Positions 17,226 to 27,672 of a DNA stretch of 64,000 nt are shown one piece after another (position 1 is the stretch's first letter; the number at the start of each line of letters is the position of its first letter). Origin of the DNA: Arthrobacter_B citreus. GTDB lineage: Bacteria; Actinomycetota; Actinomycetes; Actinomycetales; Micrococcaceae. The stretch lies in the NCBI RefSeq assembly GCF_042429235.1, contig NZ_JBHMBA010000002.1; one strand, 5' to 3'. Below the pieces are notes generated by a model that did not search any database, was not told where the DNA came from, and saw only the letters and a program-made list of their open reading frames with translations. Position numbers and translations under genes: made by a program.

Positions 17226-17883
17226 CGGACGTCCCCCTGATACCGGTAGAAACATTGGTCCCACCGTACCCAGCGCTTGCAAGGCCGTCTGTTCGCAGCG
17301 CCCGGATAATCGTTGAACGGCTCACTCTGAACTTCTTCGCGATCCATTCCAGAGAACGTTTTTCCTGCTCACGAAGTCGACGGGCTTCCACGACGTCATG
17401 GGGTTGCAACCGGGGCGGCCGGCCTCCCCTGCCTTCAGCTACAGCCAGGCCGGCTTTGGTCCGTTCCCGAATCAGTTCACGTTCCATCTCCGCCACTGAG
17501 GCGATGATGTTGAACATGAGTCGCCCTGTTGGAGTCGTGGTATCGATTCCTTCGGACAGGGACCGGAACATCACCCCTCGTTCCTGCAGCGTCTCCAACA
17601 GCTCGACCAGACCGCGGACAGTTCGGCCTAACCGGTCGAGTCTGGTTACTACCAGCGTGTTGCCTGGCTGTAGGGCCCGTAGACACGCTTCCAACTGGGG
17701 GCGGGTCATCGTGGCACCGGAACGGCCTAGGTCGGCATACACGTCATAACACCCCGCGTCGACCAGCTGCTGGCGCTGGCCTTCAAGGTTCTGATCAGTG
17801 GTCGATACGCGGGCGTATCCCAGCGACACTCCAGCTGGCGGTGGTGTGCTCACCGTCGCCTGCTGGTCTTTGGCGTGTTCCAT
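17194..17883 (-). CDS. Serine recombinase, Tn3-resolvase/invertase type
   Basis: Site-specific serine recombinase of 229 aa. The catalytic Ser lies in LGYARVSTTDQNLEGQ. Further conserved regions are RLDRLGRTVRGLVELLETL and MFNIIASVAEMERELIRER. A C-terminal helix-turn-helix (LEWIAKKFRVSRSTIIRAL) completes it. ATG 17883 has GGGAGG upstream. The protein should stop soon after the HTH, but the last about 28 residues (GGTNVSTGIRG and onwards) overlap the start of the methylase/helicase gene and look like a read-through tail. A Tn402-like transposon end lies 85 bp upstream of the start, where a res site is expected. Confidence 0.87.
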   Translation of the reverse strand: MEHAKDQQATVSTPPPAGVSLGYARVSTTDQNLEGQRQQLVDAGCYDVYADLGRSGATMTRPQLEACLRALQPGNTLVVTRLDRLGRTVRGLVELLETLQERGVMFRSLSEGIDTTTPTGRLMFNIIASVAEMERELIRERTKAGLAVAEGRGGRPPRLQPHDVVEARRLREQEKRSLEWIAKKFRVSRSTIIRALRTDGLASAGYGGTNVSTGIRGTSDGARAQAQPG

Positions 17884-17967
17884 GATGCCTCCCGTCCAGA
17901 GGGTCAAAAATCGTCTCGCCCTCGCGTAACGACCATACACGTTTCGTACTTGGTTTGTGACACCTTC

Positions 17968-18016
17968 TGTCAGTTTCCGAAGTCGACTGCACAGAATGTC
18001 CAAAGTCGTCTGCACA
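17968..18016 (+). mobile_element. Tn402/Tn5053-like transposon terminal inverted repeat, copy 1
   Basis: Starts TGTCAGTTTCCGAAGTCGAC and continues to CTGCAC at 17992. A second internal GTCCAAAGTCGTCTGCAC follows at 17998-18015. The layout (TGTCA terminus, 25-bp repeat ending CTGCAC, and a further AAGTCGNCTGCAC transposase-binding repeat about 21 bp inside) matches the ends of the Tn402/Tn5053 family as I remember them. The outer end points toward the resolvase gene at 17194-17883. That fits the known preference of this family for res sites. No tniA/B/Q genes are in the window. Confidence 0.65.
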
Positions 18017-18096
18017 TCCCGCCCGTTGGGGATCGGCTAACGTACCGTCTATTTGCCTGCCCGCTCCGGGGGTTGCAGGAGGTAGTCTGAGCCACT

Positions 18097-18660
18097 ATGA
18101 CAGGGGTCGATCGCAAAGTTACTTACGTCCGGTTCGAGAATGTTGCCCCGGACGAAATCTGGGGTGAGATCGCGGATCTCTTCGTCTCGAGCTTCTCGGC
18201 CCCTCCTTACAACGAATCACCAAGCGACCTGCAAAGCATCACTCAATGGGGGCCCGACCAGCTTGCTAGTCCTGGTGGGCGACTCGTCGTGGCGAGCCAC
18301 GACAAGCAAGTGGTCGGCTTTGCGCTATCTCAGAGGCTTGACCAAGACATCTCCTGGCAGGGCCGACTAGACGCAATGCCGTCAGCGCGAGACGCGGGAA
18401 TTACGCCATCGAGGACCGTTATCGTCCAGGAACTAGCTGTCAACGAAAGCTTTCGAGGCCGCGGGATAGCCAAACAGTGCATCCGCGAACTTCTCTCGAG
18501 CCGAACTGAACACGCTGCCGTCTTAGGCGTTTTTGGCCAAGCACCCCAAGTGCGAGAGATGTATACACGATGGGGTTTTTCGGAGCTTGGAGCCTCGCCC
18601 ATCTACGGCGGAACCGTGACCCTGCATGCCTTGCACCAAAGACTTCCCTGGACGGCCTAG
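18097..18660 (+). CDS. GNAT acetyltransferase
   Basis: A 187-residue GNAT protein. It has an N-terminal IWGEIADLFVSSFSAPPY, a core strand RLVVASHDKQVVGFALSQ, the acetyl-CoA loop LAVNESFRGRGIAKQCIREL and the C-terminal REMYTRWGFSELG. The layout is reminiscent of aminoglycoside 6'-acetyltransferases, but nothing here proves antibiotic specificity. AGGAGG is present but 14 bases from ATG 18097, rather far. It lies just inside the Tn402-like end, so it may be transposon cargo. Confidence 0.82.
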   Translation: MTGVDRKVTYVRFENVAPDEIWGEIADLFVSSFSAPPYNESPSDLQSITQWGPDQLASPGGRLVVASHDKQVVGFALSQRLDQDISWQGRLDAMPSARDAGITPSRTVIVQELAVNESFRGRGIAKQCIRELLSSRTEHAAVLGVFGQAPQVREMYTRWGFSELGASPIYGGTVTLHALHQRLPWTA

Positions 18661-18775
18661 CCTTCCCTGCGCGAAGGGAATGAGCGCACAAGGGACCTTG
18701 TGCCACCGTCAGCCTGCTGCCATGGGTGCTGCGCTAAGTACGCTTGCGCAACACCGGTCCGCACGGAGGGATGGG

Positions 18776-19669
18776 CTAGTGACGATAGTTCTGCTGTGAT
18801 CCACCATCCAGCCATAGCATTACGCGTCGAGCACATCTAACCGCATCGTTCGCTTCGGTACGGGTGACGTGCACCGCTTGGTGAGCAAACTGGTTTCGGT
18901 CTTTGAAGACCTTTTGTACCGTCGGCCACAGCTTCGGTCGCTCCTTCTTGAGGGAGCGTCCTAGGTACTTCGTGGATACGGACGAGAACAACTTCAGCAC
19001 TTCGAACTTGAGCGGAGCTGTCTTTGGGACCTCTAGGAGCATCGCCTCCTGCATATCCGAGGGAGTATCACGCCAGAGCACCCGCTTCATTTTTGTTTCT
19101 AGAACGAGTGCCGCCAAGAACATCGACAGCGAAGGATTGCTGTCCCAGTTCATCTGCGCATAATGCCTAGCCTGCGCGATGAGAATGTCAAGATCCCAAT
19201 CATCGTTCAGTTCCCGCTGAACCGCGCGCCTGAAGTCATTCGCGTGCGGTTGCAGCTCCTGAGGTCTGATGATCATCGCCACTTCGCGATAGCCCTCCCT
19301 CCAGTCGAACCCGAGAGGCTCCACAGTTGAGTCACGACTCAACACCACGCCACTGAAGTTTGGCAGCGTGCCAGGAAGACCAGTCGTCGGTTGCGTAACG
19401 CGGATCATATCGAGCACGTTTTGGGTCGCGTCAACAAGAAGGTCAAACGCGCGCTGGGGCGTGAATACCCCCTCCGAGAAACTAACCGTAACTGTGAGCG
19501 TTGAGGGCATGACGCTGTAGCCCGACGGGGACAAGGGAGAGAACTGGATGGTGACTTCTGCGCCATCGACATCAGCTGTGATGCCGTTTCCTACGTCCGC
19601 TCCGATCTGCGGCAGGATACCCAACGTGGGTCCCAGCGGCACGGTACCTTCCAACTTATATATCCCCAT
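18776..19669 (-). CDS. HEPN-like protein with RNxxxH motif
   Basis: A 297-residue protein of unknown family. The N-terminal 120 residues are predicted beta-rich (VTIQFSPLSPSGY and onwards). The C-terminal helical half contains FKDRNQFAHQAVHV, an exact R-N-x3-H, which is the catalytic motif of HEPN ribonucleases. That suggests an RNA-cleaving toxin or defence effector. No nucleotidyltransferase (MNT) antitoxin gene is next to it. The start at 19669 is at ATG. It lies in the accessory block between a GNAT and a truncated phosphotransferase. Confidence 0.55.
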   Translation of the reverse strand: MGIYKLEGTVPLGPTLGILPQIGADVGNGITADVDGAEVTIQFSPLSPSGYSVMPSTLTVTVSFSEGVFTPQRAFDLLVDATQNVLDMIRVTQPTTGLPGTLPNFSGVVLSRDSTVEPLGFDWREGYREVAMIIRPQELQPHANDFRRAVQRELNDDWDLDILIAQARHYAQMNWDSNPSLSMFLAALVLETKMKRVLWRDTPSDMQEAMLLEVPKTAPLKFEVLKLFSSVSTKYLGRSLKKERPKLWPTVQKVFKDRNQFAHQAVHVTRTEANDAVRCARRVMLWLDGGSQQNYRH

Positions 19670-19741
19670 GCTGCCAACCTAACGTGGGGTCCGCGTCCCA
19701 TCGTTCAATGCCGCGCTGGGACGCATCTCATAACCGATCCT

Positions 19742-20017
19742 TTAGCGGATGAAAGCCTCAAGCGAGAGCTGGCGCGCGATGTCGCGTGCGCACCCTTCCG
19801 TTGAGCGATAGGTGGTGTCGACCTCGACGTCGTAGTCAACTCCGTCGTGCACGCTTAGGGCTTGCTGTCGAGCCATCCCTTCCACGCGGTCGACGCGTCG
19901 TGCCTCGCGGGATGCGGCGACGTCCGGGTCGCAGCGCACGGCCACCCAAATCAGCTCCACATCGCTGAAGGCTGACCGCAGACGGTCGTCATACGGGCAC
20001 CCGATCAACTCTCGCAA
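19742..20017 (-). pseudogene. C-terminal fragment of a CPT-like phosphotransferase
   Basis: The C-terminal part of a chloramphenicol-3-O-phosphotransferase-like P-loop kinase: LIWVAVRCDPDVAASREARR, then GMARQQALSVHDGVDYDVEV, then a final helix. The N-terminal half with the P-loop is absent. At about 20,037 the sequence switches directly to a resolvase 3' fragment, so the gene was cut by a rearrangement. Non-functional. Confidence 0.7.
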
Positions 20018-20036
20018 ACGATGTGCCCGCTAAGGG

Positions 20037-20246
20037 ATCCGTGCCCGCACCCGCGAAGGCATGCAAGTCGCCAAAGCAAAAGGCCGGCTGCGCGGCAAGC
20101 AACCCAAACTTTCCAAGTCCCAGGAAGCCCACCTGGTCTCCCTATATAAGGGAGGACAACACACCACCACCGAGATCGCCGAACTCTTCAAGGTCGCCAG
20201 AAGTACGGTGTACCGCATCGTGGAGCGGACTCCCTCGGCCGCCTGA
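20037..20246 (+). pseudogene. Serine resolvase, C-terminal fragment (copy A)
   Basis: The frame encodes IRARTREGMQVAKAKGRLRG, then KQPKLSKSQEAHLVSLY and the HTH EIAELFKVARSTVYRIVE, ending TPSAA and a stop. This is the DNA-binding tail of a Tn3-type resolvase. The catalytic domain is missing; upstream lies the truncated CPT-like gene. Confidence 0.85.
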
Positions 20247-20360
20247 CCCATCAGTGGGCTGTGTCGTTGCCAGGGCAAGCAGCCCTCCGGAGTTCGATTC
20301 GAGTTAGAAGTTGGCGATGGTTCGGTCTCCGCCCTCACTCATCGGTACTCCACAGCAAAG
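20037..20360 (+). repeat. Direct repeat A (about 325 bp) flanking the cad operon
   Basis: Carries the last 69 codons of a serine resolvase plus about 110 bp of following non-coding DNA. It is highly similar to 24570-24900 in the same orientation (for example CCCATCAGTGGGCTGTGTCG after the stop in both). The two copies bracket the VKOR fragment and the cadmium-type operon. They could be traces of transposition or a substrate for recombination. Confidence 0.85.
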
Positions 20361-20650
20361 AGAATAGGGCTTGACTCCACAACCAGGTCACGAACACGGC
20401 GCCGAGCGTGACACCAATCTGCAGGTCCGCCCAGTACCAGTAGCTGAACCGGGCTCCTGCGAGCAGGCCCATGCCGGTGGTGATGACGACGGTAAAGCCG
20501 ATGAGGCCGATGAACGGATTAGGGAAGCCAAACAATTCGGACTGCCGGGTTTCTATGACCTGCCCGCAGGGCACCCAGGGGTTAATGTCGCAACTGGTGG
20601 TGTGTGCGGGGTCCCGGTACAGGCATCGTCCTGTGCTGGGGCATGAACAA
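20335..20650 (-). pseudogene. VKOR-family fragment
   Basis: Internal part of a vitamin K epoxide reductase-like membrane protein, nearly identical to residues 60-145 of the intact VKOR at 33108-33752 (shared ESELFGFPNPFIGL-like, GFTVVITTGM and VFVTWLWSQALF segments). The N-terminus is missing, and the C-terminal CLYC redox motif is replaced by repeat A sequence. It cannot work as an oxidase. The orientation is opposite to the intact copy. Confidence 0.8.
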
Positions 20651-20711
20651 GGCCTCCGACAGGAACCCGCCTAGCGGGCCTTCAGTTGCCTAGAACCGGG
20701 TGGACCGGCGC

Positions 20712-21311
20712 CTAAAGGCCGAAGGCCCCTCCCTCAACGAGAATGACGACACCCAGGCCGATGAGCACAATCGGGAAGAGGATGTGCTCCCAACGCTCGA
20801 GGACATTGGCAATGGGCCGGCGGGTGGCGACGTACTTTGCGGCGGCGACCAGCACGGCGACCAGTAGCAGGAAGATGGCCGAGTAAGCCGCCACAGCTGC
20901 CGGTCCCACGGTGACGAACACGGGCACGTAGACGCCGATATTGTCCCCGCCGTTCGCGAAGGTAACGGCCGCAACCGTCCCGATGCTGACCTCTTTGCCG
21001 GCGACCTTCTCCTCGTCGTCATCCTCCCCGCTCCGCCAGGCCTTCCAAGCCGCGTAGAGGCCGAGCGCCAAGGGGATGAGGCCGAAGTAGGGGATTACCT
21101 CCGGGGGCAAAAAGGTGCCCGCGCCCAGCGCCACGAGGACGGAAGCCACGAGGATGCCGCCGAAGCCAAGGTACTGGCCGACGCCGATCTTCGCCGTGGT
21201 GCCGCGAATTCCGGCTCCTCGGGCGAAGAACAGGGAGAGCACGATGATGTCGTCGATGTTGGTGGCCAGGAACAGGCCCGCTGCTTGTAGAACTGCTGGG
21301 ATGAGATCCAT
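20712..21311 (-). CDS. cadD: CadD-family cadmium resistance transporter
   Basis: A 199-residue polytopic membrane protein of the CadD family. The first helix region LFLATNIDDIIVLSLFFARG carries the paired Asp residues typical of the family. The repeat-related motif FANGGDNIGVYVPVF is in the second half. It has about six helices. CadD proteins confer Cd resistance by efflux or sequestration. It is last in the operon regulator-ATPase-lspA-cadD, 115 bp after lspA. Confidence 0.9.
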   Translation of the reverse strand: MDLIPAVLQAAGLFLATNIDDIIVLSLFFARGAGIRGTTAKIGVGQYLGFGGILVASVLVALGAGTFLPPEVIPYFGLIPLALGLYAAWKAWRSGEDDDEEKVAGKEVSIGTVAAVTFANGGDNIGVYVPVFVTVGPAAVAAYSAIFLLLVAVLVAAAKYVATRRPIANVLERWEHILFPIVLIGLGVVILVEGGAFGL

Positions 21312-21426
21312 GCTTCCTTCCGTTTAAGGACGGCCGATATGGCAATGCCGCTGTTTCAGGGGATCTGCGTCACCGGCCTGAGCCGTCGGGACAAGGTGGG
21401 ACACAGGGGCGAAGGGACGGTAGCGG

Positions 21427-21932
21427 TCAGCCTTTGGCGGATGTGCACGCGCGCAGGAGCGTTCCGAGGATGAAGACCGCCACGCCCGTGGTGACGAAGA
21501 CGTCGGCGAGGTTGAAGGTGGGGAACCAGCCGGTGTGCAAATAGTCCACGACGCCGCGTCCATCGAGTCGGTCGATGAAGTTGCCGGTCGCTCCGCCGAG
21601 CAGCATTCCCGCGCCGGCCCGGGACAGCCAAGTCATGGTTGGCGCGGAAGTTAGGACGTACCAGGTCATCCCGGCAATGATCATGCCGGTCACGGCGATG
21701 ATCACCCAGTCCGGCAGCGCCGCGCCGAGGCTGAAAGCGACACCAGGGTTGTAGAGCAGGCGGAAATTGACCACCCCCAGGTCGATGACTGTCCCCCCGG
21801 TTAGCAGGGCCTCGGCCGCAGTCTTGACGGCCAGATCGGCGGCTGCCAGAAAGGCCGCCCAGACCAGTAGCACGGTCCTGAGCCGGCGGTCCGGCCGGGA
21901 GGGCGTCCCGGCCGGACCTGCTGTTTCACTGC

Positions 21933-21936
<4 letters not shown>
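21427..21936 (-). CDS. lspA: Signal peptidase II (lipoprotein signal peptidase), accessory copy
   Basis: Membrane aspartyl protease that removes the signal peptide of lipoproteins, 169 aa with four helices. It has NPGVAFSLGAALPDW, GGATGNFIDRLDGRGVVDYL with the first catalytic Asp, and FPTFNLADVFVT with the second. The GTG start overlaps the ATPase stop by four bases (GTGA). An lspA embedded in a metal-resistance operon is a recurrent arrangement in mobile Cd/Pb resistance loci (as with pbrC in lead resistance). It may add processing capacity for metal-binding lipoproteins. Confidence 0.92.
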
Positions 21937-23881
<1,945 letters not shown>

Positions 23882-23885
<4 letters not shown>

Positions 23886-24268
23886 CGGGCGTTCTCCTTC
23901 GTGATGGGCTCCCCGGCAGTGGGGGTGCCGTAGTTCGGGCACAGGCTGACCGCGCTGCCAGTCGCGGCCAAGAGAACCTCGGCCGCCGCGAGCATGTCCA
24001 TCAGCTCCGGCCGGGCCAGAGAGTAGTAGACGCTGCGCCCCTGCACGCGGCCCTCGACCAGGCCGCAGTCGCGCAGGCACGCGACATGCGCCGAAACCGT
24101 GGACTGGGCCAGGTCTAACTCGACGGTCAGCTCGCCGACCCGCACTTCGCCCCGGGACATTCGCTTCACAATCGAAAGCCGGGTCGGATCACTGAGGGAA
24201 TGGAACAGGGCCGCCGCGGGGTCAAGGGACGTGCAGGCATGCGCAGACACTTCGGGATCAATCAGCAT
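23882..24268 (-). CDS. ArsR/SmtB metal-sensing repressor, CmtR-like
   Basis: Winged-helix repressor of 128 aa. The wHTH is around residues 50-85 (GELTVELDLAQSTVSAHVA). The recognition-helix region contains CLRDCGLVEG, the two-cysteine pattern of the Cd/Pb sensor CmtR. Another Cys near the C-terminus (SLCPNYG) could complete the site. It is first in the four-gene operon, so autoregulation is expected. I chose ATG 24268, near the family start; the frame is open to 24307. A short palindrome CGCAT-C-ATGCG lies 16 bases upstream. Confidence 0.88.
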
Positions 24269-24507
24269 ACAGCGATAATAGCGCATGATGCGGATGACTC
24301 TCTGCAAGGGTTCGGGTGGGAGGCAATTCAGCTTGCTGCACCGCTCGGGCGGCGGATCTGGACTTCTCGACGCGGTGCTTTGCGCGGCTGAGCAGACGCC
24401 TCCGGTTCACTTGCACTGATATCCCGCTAGGGTTTCGATGCTGAACCATCGCGACAGACCGAGGGCGATTACACCGTCCCAGTTGCCAATCCATCCATGA
24501 CCCGTCA

Positions 24508-24780
24508 GATCCCGTCGGCCGGCTGCTCTTCAACGTCCTGGCCATGGTCGCCGAATTCGAATCTGACCTCATCCGTGCCCGTACCCGCGAAGGCATGCAA
24601 GTCGCCAAAGCAAAGGGCCGGCTGCGCGGCAAGCAGCCCAAACTTTCCAAGTCTCAGGAAGCCCATCTTGTATCCCTATATAACGGAGGACAACACACCA
24701 CCGCCGAGATCGCAGAACTCTTCAAGGTCGCACGGAGCACGGTGTACCGCATCGTGGAGCGGACTCCTTCGGCCGCCTGA
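24508..24780 (+). pseudogene. Serine resolvase, C-terminal fragment (copy B)
   Basis: Encodes DPVGRLLFNVLAMVAEFESD, then LIRARTREGM and the same C-terminal HTH as copy A, ending TPSAA. It retains helix E of the resolvase, about 21 residues more than copy A, but lacks the catalytic Ser domain. The upstream sequence (24,300-24,507) shows no resolvase homology. Confidence 0.85.
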
Positions 24781-24900
24781 CCCATCAGTGGGCTGTGTCG
24801 TTGCTCGGGCATGCAGCCCTCCGAAGTTTTGATTCGAGTCAGCAGTTGGCAATGGTTCGGTCTCCGCCCTCCCTCACCGGCACTCCCACAACCAAAGAGA
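24570..24900 (+). repeat. Direct repeat B (about 325 bp) flanking the cad operon
   Basis: Second copy of the repeat at 20037-20360, in the same orientation. The two share the resolvase tail and the sequence through GGTTCGGTCTCCGCCCT, with scattered substitutions and small indels in the non-coding part. The divergence shows the duplication is not recent. Confidence 0.85.
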
Positions 24901-25134
24901 TTGCCGTTTGAGTCGGACCTGAATACTGGTGCAGTCGCGCCTCCTGCGGATCCGGCCGGTCTGGCCCCTCTCCCGGTCGCTGACCGCCTGCACCATTTGC
25001 GGGGTTGTGATCCGACGTGGGTAAAGCAGTCTGATCCGCTGATGAGATCCGCTGGATAATTGGGATCCTCATGAGGGACGCTCGGCGAAGCTCGGGCACT
25101 GTCGGTGCTTCCTGGGAACATGGGCCCATGATGT
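24781..25134. other. Gene-free stretch after resolvase copy B
   Basis: The first 120 bp are the non-coding tail of repeat B. The rest shows no convincing coding frame, RNA or repeat. The short open frames here have no ribosome sites and no recognisable proteins. Confidence 0.5.
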
Positions 25135-25722
25135 TTGGAGACGACCGCACCCCAGTCCGCCGCGCCTATACAGCCCTACCGGATAGCTCGCCAACTGCGC
25201 ACTGCTATCGGAAAGCATGCCGAGCTGAGCCGCGACTTTGCACTCGATGTACGTGCCGGACACTTCGGTTGGGAACCTACCTCGGCCGAGCGCCTACAGA
25301 TCATGGACGAGCTCAGCGACATGACGGATATGGACTCCGCAGGGGCTCTCGAGGGTTTCCTCGACAAAGTCTCCCAAGTTGCACCCGATAAGGCGAAAAG
25401 CGCAGAGCGGGCCGTCCGCCAACTTCGCTCCTCGGTACAGGATGCCCGACATCTTCGAGGACTTCTGATGGGCGGAGACCCTGCCGGCTCCCCCGACGCG
25501 GACGAGTCAGATTTTCCCGCGTTCGGCTTAGAGGAAATCACAGGGCTGTGGTCCGGAATTCGCTTTCGGTACATGAAGGATCTTGTGGAGGGGCCTTTTG
25601 ATCCCTCCAAATATCGAACAGCGGACCAGATCCACCGTGCGATCAGTGCGGGCAAGCTCCGCCTGAAAAAGGGACGAGGGGAAGCCTTCGGCGAGGTTCC
25701 GGAATCGCTTGATGAGAATTGA
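25135..25722 (+). CDS. Hypothetical protein
   Basis: A 195-residue, helix-rich, charged protein of unrecognised family, starting with TTG 25135 if the whole frame is used; no clear ribosome site is visible. Notable parts are an N-terminal amphipathic region (QLRTAIGKHAELSRDFALDV), a central acidic linker (PDADESDFPAFG) and a Lys/Arg-rich C-terminus (KLRLKKGRGEAFG). GC-rich third positions support coding. It sits between resolvase debris and the decayed copper ATPase. Confidence 0.5.
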   Translation: METTAPQSAAPIQPYRIARQLRTAIGKHAELSRDFALDVRAGHFGWEPTSAERLQIMDELSDMTDMDSAGALEGFLDKVSQVAPDKAKSAERAVRQLRSSVQDARHLRGLLMGGDPAGSPDADESDFPAFGLEEITGLWSGIRFRYMKDLVEGPFDPSKYRTADQIHRAISAGKLRLKKGRGEAFGEVPESLDEN

Positions 25723-25825
25723 GGCGAAGAAGGACTAATGGACGGGGCCTGGGCCGTAACTCTCGCACGCGGCGGGCCTGACTCCTACGCAGTTGGCACC
25801 CTCTCTTCCCAGATCTGCACAATGT

Positions 25826-27003
25826 TGGGATTGAGTTCACGTTCTTCGCCTGGCTGCTGCTGGGCAGTCCCAACGACGCGGTGATCCGTATGGTGACCGT
25901 ATTGGTTATTGCCTGCCCGCACGCGCTGGGTCTGGCCATCCCGCTGGTCATCGCGATCTCCACCGAGCAGGCAGCCCGTGCCGGTGTGCTGATCAAGAAC
26001 CGGATGGCGCTGGAACGCATGCGCACCGTCGACGTGGTGCTGTTCGATAAGACCAGCACCCTGACCAAGGGCCAGCCGGCACTGGACCGCCGTGGCGGCC
26101 ATCTCGAATGAGAGCGACGGCGATGTTCTCGCCCTAGCTGCGGCGGTGGAGGCCGACAGTGAACACCCCTCCGCCCGGGCCATCGTGGCCGCCGCTCGCA
26201 ACCGCGGGCTCACCGTTCCGGCCGCCACCGGCTTCCGGTCGCTGACCGGCCGGGGAGTCACCGCGCTGGTTGACGGCACCGAAGCGGCCGTCGGCGGCCC
26301 CAACCTGATTGAAGCCGAAGGCCTTAACATGCCACCGGAGCTGCAGGGGGAAACCCGCGTTTGGGTGGAACGCGGCGCGTCGGTGCTGCATGTCATCAGA
26401 GCCGGACGGGTCATCGGTGCCCTGAGCCTGGAGGACGAGGTCCGCGAAGAATCACGCCAGGCCGTGTCCGCCTTGCAGAACCGCGGCATCAGCGTCGCCA
26501 TGATCACCGGCGACGCTCAGCAGGTCGCCGATGCCGTGGCACAGGAACTGGGCATCGACGAAGTCTTCGCCCAGGTCCTGCCGCAGGATAAGGACAAGAA
26601 GGTGGGAGAACTCCAGTCCCGGGGCCAAAAGGTTGCAATGGTCGGCGACGGCGTGAACGACTCCCCGGCCCTGGCCAGGGCAGAAGTCGGTATTGCCATC
26701 GGTGCGGGCACCGATGTGGCGATGGAATCGGCTGGCGTGGTGCTGGCCGGCAACGACCCCCGGGCGGTCTTGTCCATGGTGGATCTGTCACGGGCCAGCT
26801 ATCGGAAGATGATTCAGAACCTCATCTGGGCCACCGGCTACAACGTCATCGCCGTCCCGCTAGCCGCAGGTGTGCTCGCGTTTGCCGGTGTGACCATCTC
26901 TCCCGCCGTGGCCGCCATCCTGATGTCCGTCTCGACAATCGTTGTCGCGCTTAACGCCCAGCTGCTCCGGCGCATCAAGCTGGATCCGGCGGACATTCGC
27001 TAG
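25826..27003 (+). pseudogene. CopB-type copper P1B-ATPase, truncated and frameshifted
   Basis: Remnant of a copper-exporting ATPase with the CPH motif (VIACPHALGLAIPLVIAI) typical of P1B-3/CopB. The N-terminal about 300 residues are gone; homology starts near FFAWLLLGSP. The phosphorylation motif reads DKTSTLTKG, with Ser replacing the invariant Gly after DKT. One extra G at about 26,084 breaks the frame: without it the sequence reads LTAVAAISN straight into the second frame. The second frame (26092-27003) keeps EADSEHPSARAI, MITGDAQQVAD and MVGDGVNDSPALA. It is not expected to pump. Confidence 0.85.
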
Positions 27004-27105
27004 TCCACGAGCGCAACGGCAATGATGGTCAGTTCGAAGAGCCGCAGCCGTCCCGCTATCCTTGGAAGTGGCGGAAGCCCAACATTCAGCAGGAAGGCAG
27101 GAAGA

Positions 27106-27567
27106 ATGAACCACGGTTCCTTGCCTGGCTTGCCGGTGCTGCTGCGCCGACCGCTGTTGCTGTCTCTGGGACTGGCAGCGATCATTTTGGGAATCCTTGG
27201 CATGCACACCCTGAACCTGTCGCATTTCCCGGGACCCGATGCCGCCACTGTCACTTCTGCGGTTCAGGCGGCCCCGCACCAGGCCGCCGGCCACGTGCCC
27301 GGACTTAAGCATGCTGCAGTTTCCGGGACAGTTGCTGGCGGAGATACGCATTCCGCGGCCTGCGCCGGCCCATGCGGCAGCGGACATGGTCTCATGGCAG
27401 CGCTGTGCATGCTGATGATCGTCGGCATCGTTTCGCTGTTCTTCATTCCCAAACAGTTGCGTGCCCTATCCCGCCACGGCTTGCGTGCCCCGCCGTTGCT
27501 GCCCTCTCCCTACGCGAGCGTCCCGCACACGCCTTCACTCGTTCAGCTCTCCATCAGCCGCATTTAA
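27106..27567 (+). CDS. DUF6153-like membrane protein
   Basis: A 153-residue protein with a first hydrophobic segment near residues 12-35 (LLLSLGLAAIILGILGMH), a His/Ala/Gly-rich periplasmic-side stretch with CAGPCGSGHG, and a second helix (LMAALCMLMIVGIVSLFF). This fits the DUF6153 family, which often accompanies copper-handling genes in Actinobacteria. The ATG is backed by AGGAAGGCAGG. The Cys and His residues could bind Cu. It lies 106 bp upstream of the DUF305 gene. Confidence 0.7.
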   Translation: MNHGSLPGLPVLLRRPLLLSLGLAAIILGILGMHTLNLSHFPGPDAATVTSAVQAAPHQAAGHVPGLKHAAVSGTVAGGDTHSAACAGPCGSGHGLMAALCMLMIVGIVSLFFIPKQLRALSRHGLRAPPLLPSPYASVPHTPSLVQLSISRI

Positions 27568-27672
27568 AAATGCGTGGCCATCCCTATAAGGCCACCCCCG
27601 CATGCCCCGTCCTCCCGACGGGCGTGCATCAGGCACTGATTGACAGCCCACGAACGATTCCGAAGGAACCCC

